Source: UBA4923 sp964486135
Lineage (GTDB): Bacteria; Bacillota; Clostridia; Saccharofermentanales; DTU023
Length of the DNA: 64,000 bases
NCBI GenBank assembly: GCA_964486135.1
Contig: CAZAKT010000004.1
Coordinates: forward strand, 1 to 64,000
Reading direction: 5' to 3'
Below, in pieces: positions 42,951-51,291 of the stretch (positions are counted from its first letter, which is position 1; every line of letters starts with the position of its first letter). The notes below the pieces were generated by a model. It was not told where the DNA came from and ran no database searches. It worked only from the letters and a program-made list of their open reading frames with translations. A program made the translations under genes and the position numbers.

Positions 42951-44744
42951 TCAGTCCTCAAAATTTGCCCTGACCCGGGCGAGTTGATTGAATAATTCCT
43001 CAGGCATCTTTGGCCCATAGGTCTTGAAATGCTGTTCGACTGCGTCCAGTTCGGCTATCCATTCCTCAGGCTCAATTGTCGTGATGGCCTCAAGGTCCTC
43101 CACAGGCACATCCAGCCCTGCCAGGTCAAGATCTTCCCGGCGCGGCATATAACCGATGGGTGTTTCGTCCGCCCCGACCAAACCATCACAGCGCTCAACA
43201 ACCCATTTGAGAACCCGGCTGTTTTCGCCAAAGCCTGGCCAGAGGAAGCGGCCGTCCTCACCACGTCTGAACCAGTTGACCGCAAAAATCTTCGGCAGTT
43301 TCCCCGGGTCCGTCTTCCTGCCCGTAACCAACCAGTGGTTCAGGTAGTCGGCAACGTGATAGCCGATGAAGGGGGTCATGGCAAAAGGATCCCGCCGGAC
43401 CTGGCCGATCTTGTCAGAGATGACCGCCGCTGTTATTTCAGAGCCCATAATGGCGCCCAGGAAGACACCGTGTTCCCAATCGAAACTTTGGTAAACGAGC
43501 GGGACCGTCGTTGGACGGCGGCCCCCGACCAGGATGGCGTCAATCGGGACACCGCGGGGATCCTCCCAATTGGAGGCAATGGAGGGGCAGTTTTTTGCCG
43601 GCGCGGTAAAACGCGCGTTGGGATGTGCCGCCTTCTCCTTCGAATCTGGCGTCCAGTCACGGGCCCGCCAATCAATCAGATGATCCGGCGGCGGATCGTC
43701 CCCGTCCTCCCACCAAACATCCCCATCATCGGTCAAGGCGACATTGGTATAGATGGTATCCTTGCGGATGCTGTCCATGGCATTCGGGTTCGACCCATAG
43801 GAGGTACCCGGCGCGACACCGAAAAAGCCCGCCTCCGCGTTGATCGCGTACAGGCGGCCATCCTCACCAAAGCGCATCCAGGCGATATCGTCCCCGATGG
43901 TTTCCACCTGCCAGCCCGGTATGGTGGGTTTCAGCATGGCCAGGTTGGTCTTGCCGCAGGCGGACGGGAAAGCCCCGCAGACGTAATAGGACTTGCCCTC
44001 GGGAGAGGTCAATTTCAAGATAAGCATATGTTCGGCCAGCCAGCCTTCGTCCCGGGCCAAAACCGAGGCGATGCGCAGGGCGAAACACTTTTTGCCCAGG
44101 AGGGCATTGCCGCCATAGCCCGACCCATAGGACCAGATCTCACGCGTTTCGGGAAAATGACTGATATACTTTTTTTCCATGGGCGCGCAGGGCCAGGGCA
44201 CATCAGCCTCACCGGGCTCCAGCGGGGCCCCCACTGAATGAAGGCAGGGGACAAAATCGCCCTCCTCACCCAGCTGGTCAAGGACCTCCTTCCCCATACG
44301 GGTCATGATCCTCATATTGGTCACAACGTAGGCACTGTCCGTTATTTCAATACCAATTTTTGAGGCGGGTGAGCCCAAAGGTCCCATACAAAACGGTATA
44401 ATATACATTGTCCGTCCCCGCATTGCCCCCCGGTAGAGTCCCCTCATGGTCTCCTTCAGTTCAAGCGGATCGATCCAATTGTTGGTAGGTCCGGCGTCAT
44501 CCTCCTTAAGGGAAGCAATGAAGGTCCGGTCTTCGACACGGGCTACGTCGGACGGGTCGCTACGGAAGAGATAACATCCGGGACGCTTCGTCCCATTGAG
44601 TTCTACAGCCGCACCGCTCTCGGCGCAAGCCTTCAACAAGCCCTCATTTTCTTCCTCCGACCCATCACACCAATGGACACGGTCGGGCTGGAGAAGCTCC
44701 ACCATCTCCTCTATCCATTCCAAGAGTTTTGAATGCCTGGTCAT
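42951..44744 (-). CDS. pckG: Phosphoenolpyruvate carboxykinase (GTP)
   Basis: The enzyme interconverts oxaloacetate + GTP and phosphoenolpyruvate + CO2 + GDP. The nucleotide loop GAFPSACGKTNLAML contains the hyper-reactive cysteine of GTP-type PEPCK; PWPCAPMEKKYI, GSGYGGNALLGKKC and the FGENSRVLKW segment are also characteristic. At about 597 residues it is full length. The ATG at 44744 has GGAGGGA upstream. In anaerobes it often runs toward oxaloacetate. The aminotransferase encoded next could convert that product to aspartate. Confidence 0.96.
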   Translation of the reverse strand: MTRHSKLLEWIEEMVELLQPDRVHWCDGSEEENEGLLKACAESGAAVELNGTKRPGCYLFRSDPSDVARVEDRTFIASLKEDDAGPTNNWIDPLELKETMRGLYRGAMRGRTMYIIPFCMGPLGSPASKIGIEITDSAYVVTNMRIMTRMGKEVLDQLGEEGDFVPCLHSVGAPLEPGEADVPWPCAPMEKKYISHFPETREIWSYGSGYGGNALLGKKCFALRIASVLARDEGWLAEHMLILKLTSPEGKSYYVCGAFPSACGKTNLAMLKPTIPGWQVETIGDDIAWMRFGEDGRLYAINAEAGFFGVAPGTSYGSNPNAMDSIRKDTIYTNVALTDDGDVWWEDGDDPPPDHLIDWRARDWTPDSKEKAAHPNARFTAPAKNCPSIASNWEDPRGVPIDAILVGGRRPTTVPLVYQSFDWEHGVFLGAIMGSEITAAVISDKIGQVRRDPFAMTPFIGYHVADYLNHWLVTGRKTDPGKLPKIFAVNWFRRGEDGRFLWPGFGENSRVLKWVVERCDGLVGADETPIGYMPRREDLDLAGLDVPVEDLEAITTIEPEEWIAELDAVEQHFKTYGPKMPEELFNQLARVRANFED

Positions 44745-44771
44745 CTTTATTCCCTCCGGCCTAATAAAATC

Positions 44772-44801
44772 GTTATAAGAGAGTTTACCACGAGCGGGCA
44801 A
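44772..44801 (-). promoter_or_regulatory. Candidate pckG promoter
   Basis: On the minus strand TTGCCC (44796-44801), an 18-bp spacer and TATAAC (44772-44777) predict a start about 20 nt before the pckG ATG. Confidence 0.45.
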
Positions 44802-44817
44802 GCCCCAGCCTCTTAAA

Positions 44818-44847
44818 ATGTAAAATTATTAGTAAAACATAATGTAA
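44818..44847. repeat. AT-rich direct repeats in the pckG/GntR divergent region
   Basis: ATGTAA occurs at 44818-44823 and 44842-44847 with AGTAAA between them at 44831-44836, in an otherwise GC-rich region. They may be regulator-binding iterons, lying between the divergent pckG and GntR promoters. The rest of this 314-bp intergenic region holds only the two candidate promoters and the regulator's leader. Confidence 0.4.
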
Positions 44848-44897
44848 TATAAATCCCTGAACTTTCGCCACATTGCCCGCTTGATTTGATTAGCATA

Positions 44898-44926
44898 TTG
44901 ACATTCTTGGTAATATCAGATAGATT
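44898..44926 (+). promoter_or_regulatory. Candidate promoter of the second GntR regulator
   Basis: A consensus -35 TTGACA (44898-44903), a 17-bp spacer and -10 TAGATT (44921-44926). The leader to the TTG start at 45059 would be about 125 nt. Confidence 0.65.
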
Positions 44927-45058
44927 ATAGACCCTGAGCGGCCCCTTTTGTTGTCTCAGTGGAAAATCTTATCTGAATTCAATGTCGCTGGTACGCAGTT
45001 TTTTGGTTGTTTTGTGTGTATCATTAGCCTGTGCCTGAGGGCGGGAGAGGCAAATAAG

Positions 45059-45787
45059 TTGAAAAACATACATTACGACAGTGACAGCATCTGGCATGCT
45101 TTGTTGGCGGATATCCGTGACGGACGCTATAAAAACGTCGATAAGCTACCGCCAGAGACGGAGCTCGCGACCGAACTTGGGATCAGCAGAACCCAGTTGC
45201 GCGACGGTCTTTCCATTCTTGAACAAAACGGTTTCATCACCCGGCGGCGTGGCATAGGTACCGTGATCAACCGCCAGGTCGTCAGCGTATTGACGCGGAT
45301 TGACCAGGAGATGGAGTTCAATGCCATGGTCCAGCAGGCGGGGTATGAGCCCGAGATGATCCTTCTTTCCGTTGATGTCAAGACAGGAAATCAACTGATA
45401 ACGGATAAGCTCCAGGTCCAGCTCAACACCCCTGTACTCACCCTGACAAAATTGGTGACGGCCGACGGCAGGCCAGCCATCTTCTGCATCGATTATGTCG
45501 CTTTTTCGATCATCAAGGATTTCAGCTATACAAGGGAGGATCTCTCCCTCCCTGTATTCCATTTCCTCAGCAAGTTCTGTGACACGGATGTCGTCATGGA
45601 CCTGACCGAGGTGAAGCCGATCGTGGCGGATACTTTTTTAAGTGAGATGCTGCAAATTGAAGAGGGTCTACCGCTCCTTTATCTGGATGAAGTCGCCTAT
45701 AACATCGAAAATGAGGTCGTCATGTATTGCCAGGAATATTATGCCGATGGTTTCCTGAAACATGTAGTCCTGCGGAAAAAGATTTAG
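45059..45787 (+). CDS. GntR-family transcriptional regulator with UTRA-like domain
   Basis: The winged helix (LPPETELATELGISRTQLRDGL, then RRGIGTVI) is near the N-terminus and a UTRA-like ligand domain follows, about 242 residues in all. The start is the TTG at 45059, with GGGAGAGG upstream. An earlier in-frame TTG at 44948 would add a hydrophobic stretch unlike any GntR protein. It sits upstream of the branched-chain ptb-buk-vor operon and next to pckG, so it could regulate either. The ligand is unknown. Confidence 0.82.
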   Translation: MKNIHYDSDSIWHALLADIRDGRYKNVDKLPPETELATELGISRTQLRDGLSILEQNGFITRRRGIGTVINRQVVSVLTRIDQEMEFNAMVQQAGYEPEMILLSVDVKTGNQLITDKLQVQLNTPVLTLTKLVTADGRPAIFCIDYVAFSIIKDFSYTREDLSLPVFHFLSKFCDTDVVMDLTEVKPIVADTFLSEMLQIEEGLPLLYLDEVAYNIENEVVMYCQEYYADGFLKHVVLRKKI

Positions 45788-45831
45788 CCTCCATCCCTTT
45801 CAAGCCCGGATAAATTCCATTTAAGTCAGAC

Positions 45832-45857
45832 AAGAAGGGTGAATCAGCCTTTCTTTT
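45832..45857 (+). terminator. Candidate terminator after the GntR gene
   Basis: AAGAAGGG (45832-45839) and CCTTTCTT (45848-45855) pair over eight positions, one of them G-U, around an 8-nt loop, and are followed by TT. It lies just before the ptb promoter. Confidence 0.5.
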
Positions 45858-45864
45858 GTGCAGT

Positions 45865-45894
45865 TTGACCTCCTGTTACAGGGTAGAGTAAACT
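45865..45894 (+). promoter_or_regulatory. Candidate promoter of the ptb-buk-vor operon
   Basis: TTGACC (45865-45870), an 18-bp spacer and TAAACT (45889-45894) precede the ptb start by about 90 bp. Confidence 0.45.
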
Positions 45895-45981
45895 GATTCA
45901 AGCAGGGCGGTTCCTTCTTGAATAAGAGGAATCATCCGGGACCAAGGCCCCGGAACAGGGATTGAAAACGAGGGGGTAAGC

Positions 45982-46893
45982 GTGATCCAGTCATTCACTT
46001 TGATGAGTGAACGGGTGAAAAGGCTGGGACGTCAACGGATCGTCGTTGCGGCCGCGCACGATCTTGATGTCTTGCTGTCAATCGTCAAAGCCTGGCAACT
46101 TGGAATTGTGGATCCCATCCTGGTCGGAGAAAAGACAGAGATTGAAAGAATCGCCAGCTTCGCCAAGCTTGACCTCGCCCCTTTTGAAATTATCGACCAG
46201 CCGGACGACGCGGAAGCCTGCCGTCTGGCGGTTGGACTTGTCCGCCAGGGACTGGCTGCCTCAATTATGAAGGGCCTGGTCGGTACAGCCCCCCTTTTCA
46301 AGGCCATCCTAAGCAGGGAAAATGGTTTAAGGGACAGGAAATTGCTGTCACATGTCGGTTTTTTCTGCCTTGCCAGGACAGGACGTTCCCTCCTTGTCAC
46401 GGACGCCGCCTTGAATATCGCCCCGGACCTGAACGCAAAAAGACTAATAGTTGAAAATGCTGTCGAAGCCGCCCGGCTCCTGGGCGCGGGCTTGCCCAAG
46501 GTCGCCTGCGTCTGTGCGCTCGAAAGGGTCAACCCCCAGATGGCGGCCACCCTGGACGCGGCCGAACTGGTCCGTATGAACCGGCAGGGGGAAATGGCAG
46601 ACTGTCTTGTCGGCGGCCCTTTCGCCCTCGACAATGCCCTTTTCATTGAGGCGGCCCGGCGCAAGGGTATTGAGGACCCGGTGGCCGGTGACCCTGATAT
46701 CCTCCTCCTGCCTGATATTGAGGCGGGAAATGTCCTTTACAAAGCCCTTTCCTTTGTCTGCGAGGCCCCTTCCGCCGGCGTCGTCCTGGGCGCCAGGGCA
46801 CCGATCATCGTGACATCACGAAGCGACAAGGACGAGACTAAACTCAATTCCATCTTGCTGGCCCTCTATCTGGCAGCCGCGAAGGAGAAATAG
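45982..46893 (+). CDS. ptb: Phosphate butyryltransferase (phosphate acyltransferase)
   Basis: The 303-residue protein belongs to the phosphate acetyl/butyryltransferase family. SIMKGLVGTAPLFKAIL near residue 95 and the C-terminal LGARAPIIVTSRSDKDETKLNSI are characteristic. It swaps CoA for phosphate on butyryl-CoA or branched acyl-CoA. The start is the GTG at 45982 with GAGGGGG upstream. It is followed directly by buk and the vor genes, so isobutyryl-, isovaleryl- or 2-methylbutyryl-CoA are the likely substrates here. Confidence 0.93.
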   Translation: MIQSFTLMSERVKRLGRQRIVVAAAHDLDVLLSIVKAWQLGIVDPILVGEKTEIERIASFAKLDLAPFEIIDQPDDAEACRLAVGLVRQGLAASIMKGLVGTAPLFKAILSRENGLRDRKLLSHVGFFCLARTGRSLLVTDAALNIAPDLNAKRLIVENAVEAARLLGAGLPKVACVCALERVNPQMAATLDAAELVRMNRQGEMADCLVGGPFALDNALFIEAARRKGIEDPVAGDPDILLLPDIEAGNVLYKALSFVCEAPSAGVVLGARAPIIVTSRSDKDETKLNSILLALYLAAAKEK

Positions 46894-46894
46894 T

Positions 46895-47971
46895 ATGACA
46901 CGTTTACTGGTTGTCAATCCCGGATCAACCTCGACCAAGTTCGGCGTTTTCAAGAACGGGCAGGCCGAATTTACCAAGAGTATCCGGCACGAGGATCAAT
47001 TCAGGGAGCTTCCTGACCTGATAAGCCAGCTCCCCATCAGAAAGAAGATGATCTGTGACGCGCTGGTGGAGAGGGGAATCGACCTTGGCACCCTGAACGC
47101 CATCGTCGGTCGCGGTGGTATCCTGCACCCCCTGAAGGCAGGGGTCTACCAGGTCAATCCGGATATGATCCAGGATCTCGAGACCTGCCGCTATGGGGTT
47201 CATGCCAGCAATTTGGGTGGCCTCATCGCTGAGTCCATCGCGAATATGCTGGGAATTGAAGCCTATATCGCCGATCCGGTAATCGTTGATGAGATGGACG
47301 ACCTGGCCCGCTATACCGGCTGGCCCGCATTCGAGAGAAAGTCAATGTTCCATGCCCTCAACCAGAAGGCGGTCGCCCGCCGCTACGCGCGGGAGTATGG
47401 CTCCCCTTACGAGGACGTCAAGCTTATTGTCGCCCATCTGGGTGGAGGCGTTTCCGTGGGCGCCCATAGGGGAGGCCGTGTGGTTGACGTCAACAATGCC
47501 CTCCTGGGTGACGGCCCCTTCTCAGCTGAGAGGACCGGGGGGCTCCCCTTCGGCTCTGTCATGGACTATTCTTTCTCCGGCCACTATACACAGGAGGAGA
47601 TGAAGCGGATGTTCGTCGGCAGAGGCGGCCTGGTTGCCTACCTGGGCACCGGGGATGTGATCGAGATCCATGACCGGATCGAAAGGGGAGATGAGCAGGC
47701 CAGACAGGTCCTGGAAGCCATGGCCTATCAGGTGTCAAAGGAAATCGGGGCGGCCGCAGCCGTCTTGGAAGGCGACGTTGACGCCATCATCATCACCGGA
47801 GGAATTGCCCACGACAGCTACACGATCGACTGGATCAGGCAACGGGTTTCCTTCATCGCCCCCCTTGTCATCTACCCCGGTGAAGATGAGCTGACGGCCC
47901 TGGCTGAAATAGTTGGCAATGCCCTGGAAGGACGGTTTCCAATCAACAATTATGAGAAAAAGGCTGACTGA
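46895..47971 (+). CDS. buk: Butyrate kinase (branched-chain acyl kinase)
   Basis: This member of the acetate/butyrate kinase (ASKHA) family has the N-terminal phosphate motif VVNPGSTSTKFGVF, LIVAHLGGGVSVGAHRGG mid-protein and the adenosine motif IIITGGIAHDSYTIDW. It makes ATP from the acyl phosphate and releases the fatty acid. At 358 residues it is full length. It starts 1 bp after ptb with GAAGGAGA upstream. Confidence 0.95.
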   Translation: MTRLLVVNPGSTSTKFGVFKNGQAEFTKSIRHEDQFRELPDLISQLPIRKKMICDALVERGIDLGTLNAIVGRGGILHPLKAGVYQVNPDMIQDLETCRYGVHASNLGGLIAESIANMLGIEAYIADPVIVDEMDDLARYTGWPAFERKSMFHALNQKAVARRYAREYGSPYEDVKLIVAHLGGGVSVGAHRGGRVVDVNNALLGDGPFSAERTGGLPFGSVMDYSFSGHYTQEEMKRMFVGRGGLVAYLGTGDVIEIHDRIERGDEQARQVLEAMAYQVSKEIGAAAAVLEGDVDAIIITGGIAHDSYTIDWIRQRVSFIAPLVIYPGEDELTALAEIVGNALEGRFPINNYEKKAD

Positions 47972-47975
47972 CCGC

Positions 47976-48689
47976 ATGCAATTGCCTGATAGGAAAATCA
48001 CCCTTATTGCCGGTCATTCCGGGACAGGAAAGACCGAATTCGCCGTCAATCTGGCAATCGCCCTGGCGCGGGCAGGGCGGAAAACTGCCCTCGTCGACCT
48101 GGATATCGTCAACCCCTATTTTCGTTCCTATGAGCGGAAGGCCGAGCTTGAAGGCCAGGGCGTCACCCTCCTTGTCAGCTCACAGGGCGGGAAGGCGGAT
48201 ATCCCCTCCCTGCCCCCTGAAATTATGTCGGTTTTTGTCGAGCCCGACCTCCAGGCGGTCATCGACCTGGGTGGCGACCCGGTCGGGGCCCGCGTGCTCG
48301 GTTATTACAAGCCCCAACTGGACCTGACACCCCACGATTTTTGGTTCACCGTCAACTTAAACCGGCCTGAAAACAAGGATAGGGAAAAGGTCATCTCATT
48401 CCTGAAAGAGACAGAATACTTAAGCCGGCAGAAGATAACCGGTCTTGTCAATACAACACATCTGGGTCGGGAGACTGGAGCCGCGGACATCCTGGCCGGC
48501 CACAACCATGCCGCTACCATCGCGGAGGCCTTGGGCCTCCCCCTGGTCTACACGGTTGCTGAACGGAAGTTTGAAGAAGAACTGAAAGACCGGGTGAACG
48601 ATTCTTTTTTCCCGATCGATCTCTATATGATCAAGCCCTGGGAGCTTGCCGAGGCTAAAGGAGGACATTTCGAATGGCTGGTAGAGTAA
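47976..48689 (+). CDS. P-loop ATPase of the ptb-buk-vor operon, function unknown
   Basis: The ~237-residue protein has a Walker A motif LIAGHSGTGKTEFA at the N-terminus and a MinD/ParA-like LVDLDIVNPYFRSYE motif. Later segments are PEIMSVFVEPDLQAVIDLGGDP and VNTTHLGRETGAADILAGH. It resembles deviant-Walker SIMIBI nucleotide-binding proteins. It is inserted between the butyrate kinase and the VOR ferredoxin subunit: it starts 4 bp after buk and overlaps vorD by 16 bp. This tight coupling suggests assembly or regulation of the oxidoreductase, but that is inference. Confidence 0.75.
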   Translation: MQLPDRKITLIAGHSGTGKTEFAVNLAIALARAGRKTALVDLDIVNPYFRSYERKAELEGQGVTLLVSSQGGKADIPSLPPEIMSVFVEPDLQAVIDLGGDPVGARVLGYYKPQLDLTPHDFWFTVNLNRPENKDREKVISFLKETEYLSRQKITGLVNTTHLGRETGAADILAGHNHAATIAEALGLPLVYTVAERKFEEELKDRVNDSFFPIDLYMIKPWELAEAKGGHFEWLVE

Positions 48690-48886
48690 CCTTTCAAAAG
48701 GACAGGTGCAAGGGTTGCGGGCTTTGCGTCCACGTCTGTCCCGTGAAAATCATTTTCCTCGATGAAGAGGCGACCAACCGCAAGGGTTATCACCCGGCCA
48801 CCATCCTTGAGATGGATAAGTGCATCGCCTGTGCCAATTGTGCCCGGATGTGCCCGGACTCCATCATCACCGTCGAGCGTTTGTAG
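48674..48886 (+). CDS. vorD: 2-oxoacid:ferredoxin oxidoreductase ferredoxin-like (delta) subunit
   Basis: This is a 70-residue dicluster ferredoxin: cysteines 12, 15, 18, 22 and 50, 53, 56, 60 form two classic [4Fe-4S] sites (CKGCGLCVHVCP and CIACANCARMCP). It relays electrons from the catalytic subunits to free ferredoxin. The ATG overlaps the P-loop gene and has AAAGGAGG upstream. Confidence 0.92.
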   Translation: MAGRVTFQKDRCKGCGLCVHVCPVKIIFLDEEATNRKGYHPATILEMDKCIACANCARMCPDSIITVERL

Positions 48887-48897
48887 GAGGCGATATT

Positions 48898-49962
48898 ATG
48901 GCAAAGGAATTATGGAAGGGCAATGAGGCCATTGCGGAGGCGGCGATCCGCGCGGGCTGCCGCTGCTATTTCGGCTATCCCATTACGCCGCAAAGCGAGA
49001 TACCTGAATATATGGCGCTCCACCTGGAAGAGGCCGGTGGCGTTTTTTTACAGTCTGAATCGGAAATCGCCGCCATCAACATGGTCTACGGGGCCTCGGG
49101 CGCCGGCGCCCGGGTCATGACCTCCTCTTCCTCCCCCGGTATCAGTCTGAAGCAGGAGGGTATCTCCTACATGTGTGGCGCGGAACTCCCTGCCGTCATC
49201 GTCAACGTCATGCGAGGTGGGCCAGGCCTGGGCTCCATTCAACCCGCCCAAGGCGATTATTTCCAGGCTACCCGGGGGGGCGGCAATGGTGATTATCGCC
49301 TGATCGTTCTTGCGCCCGCCAGCATCCAGGAAGTGGTCGACCTCATGCAGGAGGCCTTCGATCTGGCGGACAGGTACAGAATCCCTGTCATGATGCTCCT
49401 GGACGGCATGATCGGGCAGATGATGGAGCCGGTCGAATGGAAGGACACGACGACCGCCCCCCTGCCTGAAAAAACCTGGGCAACCAGGGGGACAGAGGGC
49501 AAGCGACCACCCAATATCATCAACTCCCTCTTTATCGATGCCGATGCCTGCAACGCGCACAACCAGCGGCTTGAGGAAAAATACAGACAGATCACGGCCC
49601 GGGAACAAAAATACGAGATCAGCGAGCTCGAGGGGGCGGAGCTGCTCTTCGTCGCCTACGGCACGCCGGCACGTCTGGCCCGGGCGGCAGCAAGGCTCCT
49701 GAGTGAGGAGGGGATCAAGGCCGGTGTTTTCCGGCCAATCTCCGTCTGGCCCTACCCCTACCAGGCACTTCACCAGGCGGCGTCACAGGAAAGCGTTAAA
49801 GCCGTCGTCACTGTTGAGATGAGCACGGGACAGATGGTTGATGATGTCCGCATCGGTGTCAATGGGGTCAAACCCGTGTCCTTTATCGGCCAGGCGGGCG
49901 GGGTCATTCCGACGCCACGTGAGGTGGCCGAAGCCGCCAAAAAAGCGCTGGGGAGGTCGTAG
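48898..49962 (+). CDS. vorB: 2-oxoacid:ferredoxin oxidoreductase alpha subunit (VorB type)
   Basis: The 354-residue subunit contains the pyrimidine-binding domain of the thiamine-diphosphate enzyme (GYPITPQSEIPEYMA; SEIAAINMVYGASGAG; VNVMRGGPGLGSIQPAQGD) and the transketolase C-terminal domain. Together with VorA, VorC and VorD it oxidises branched 2-oxoacids (from Val, Leu, Ile) to acyl-CoA, CO2 and reduced ferredoxin. The ATG at 48898 has TAGGAGG upstream. Preference for branched acids rather than 2-oxoglutarate is inferred from ptb, buk and ilvE around it. Confidence 0.9.
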   Translation: MAKELWKGNEAIAEAAIRAGCRCYFGYPITPQSEIPEYMALHLEEAGGVFLQSESEIAAINMVYGASGAGARVMTSSSSPGISLKQEGISYMCGAELPAVIVNVMRGGPGLGSIQPAQGDYFQATRGGGNGDYRLIVLAPASIQEVVDLMQEAFDLADRYRIPVMMLLDGMIGQMMEPVEWKDTTTAPLPEKTWATRGTEGKRPPNIINSLFIDADACNAHNQRLEEKYRQITAREQKYEISELEGAELLFVAYGTPARLARAAARLLSEEGIKAGVFRPISVWPYPYQALHQAASQESVKAVVTVEMSTGQMVDDVRIGVNGVKPVSFIGQAGGVIPTPREVAEAAKKALGRS

Positions 49963-49964
49963 AG

Positions 49965-50714
49965 ATGGCGATTGTATATGAGAAATCCAAGGGTCTGACC
50001 GATCTTGAAACACATTACTGCCCTGGCTGTACACACGGTATCATCCACAAGCTGGTTGCCGAGTCCCTGGTTGAACTCGATGTTCTCGACAGGTCAATCG
50101 GTGTTGCCCCTGTTGGCTGCGCCGTCTTCGCCTACGACTACTTCAACTGCGACATGCATGAGGCGGCCCACGGCCGGGCGCCTGCCGTGGCAACAGGTAT
50201 CAAGCGTGTCCTCCCCGACCGGGTGGTCTTCACCTATCAGGGGGATGGCGATCTGGCTGCCATCGGGACGGCGGAGATTGTCCACGCGGCCATGCGGGGT
50301 GAAAAGATAACCACCATCTTCGTCAATAACGCGGTTTATGGGATGACAGGCGGGCAGATGGCGCCCACGACCCTGGTGGGGCAGAAGGCAACAACCGCCC
50401 CCTATGGCCGATCCCTGGAGCATTATGGTTCCCCCATACAAATGTCGGAACTCCTGGCGACCTTGAGAGGGGCAGCCTACATTGAGCGTGTTACCGTGAC
50501 AAGCCCGGCGCAAATCGCCAGGGCCAAACGTGCCATCAAGAAGGCTTTTGATATCCAGAAGCAGGGCTTGGGCTTTACCCTTATCGAGGTCCTGTCGACC
50601 TGTCCGACCAACTGGGGTCTGACACCGGTCGAGTCGCTCGGCTGGCTGGAGGAGCATATGATCCCCGTTTTCCCGCTTGGCGTCTTCAAGGATGTCACCA
50701 AAAAGGAGGCGTAA
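49965..50714 (+). CDS. vorA: 2-oxoacid:ferredoxin oxidoreductase beta subunit (TPP-binding)
   Basis: The 249-residue subunit has HYCPGCTHGIIH near the N-terminus and the thiamine-diphosphate motif GDGDLAAIGTAE ending in NNAVYGMTGGQ. It starts 2 bp after the alpha subunit gene. The length and the C-P-G-C motif fit the KorB/VorA family. Confidence 0.93.
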   Translation: MAIVYEKSKGLTDLETHYCPGCTHGIIHKLVAESLVELDVLDRSIGVAPVGCAVFAYDYFNCDMHEAAHGRAPAVATGIKRVLPDRVVFTYQGDGDLAAIGTAEIVHAAMRGEKITTIFVNNAVYGMTGGQMAPTTLVGQKATTAPYGRSLEHYGSPIQMSELLATLRGAAYIERVTVTSPAQIARAKRAIKKAFDIQKQGLGFTLIEVLSTCPTNWGLTPVESLGWLEEHMIPVFPLGVFKDVTKKEA

Positions 50715-50715
50715 A

Positions 50716-51264
50716 GTGGCTTATAAGGAGATTCTCATTTCCGGATTTGGCGGACAGGGGGTCATGGCCATTGGGACGACCCTGGCGGAAGCCGGTATGT
50801 CCGAAGGCCTGAATGTCAGCTGGCTCCCCTCCTACGGGCCCGAGATGCGGGGCGGTACGGCCAACTGCGGTGTCGTTATCGCCGACAGCGAGATCATTTC
50901 ACCGATCGTCCTCGAGCCAAGCGAGCTGATCGCCATGAACCTGCCCTCCCTTGACAAGTTTGAGCCGGCCGTGAAGAAGGGGGGGACCCTCTTCATCAAT
51001 ACATCGATCATAGAACGCAAGGCCGCCCGCGACGATATCCGCGCCATCTATGTCCCTTCCATGGAAATCGCTTCCGAAATCGGGAATATGCGGGTCGCCA
51101 ATATGGCCATGCTGGGCGCCTTCATCGAGGCAACCAAGCTTTTACGCTATGACACCATCGTGGCTATGTTAAAACGGATGTTCACGGGACCCAAATCACA
51201 TCTTGTCGCCTTGAATGAGCAGGCCCTCCAGCGCGGGGCATCCTGCGTCAACAATTATGAATAG
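50716..51264 (+). CDS. vorC: 2-oxoacid:ferredoxin oxidoreductase gamma subunit
   Basis: The ~182-residue subunit shows the gamma-domain motifs ISGFGGQGVMAIG and SYGPEMRGGTANCGVVIAD. The start is the GTG at 50716 with AAGGAGG upstream, immediately after the beta-subunit stop; the longer frame overlaps the beta gene. It completes the four-subunit enzyme. Confidence 0.92.
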   Translation: MAYKEILISGFGGQGVMAIGTTLAEAGMSEGLNVSWLPSYGPEMRGGTANCGVVIADSEIISPIVLEPSELIAMNLPSLDKFEPAVKKGGTLFINTSIIERKAARDDIRAIYVPSMEIASEIGNMRVANMAMLGAFIEATKLLRYDTIVAMLKRMFTGPKSHLVALNEQALQRGASCVNNYE

Positions 51265-51291
51265 ACTCGGTCAACGGAAGGAGCAATCGAT

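Noticed and set aside
43029..44237. 402-codon open frame antisense to pckG
   Set aside because: pckG is complete with its P-loop and cysteine motif; the antisense translation has no family features.
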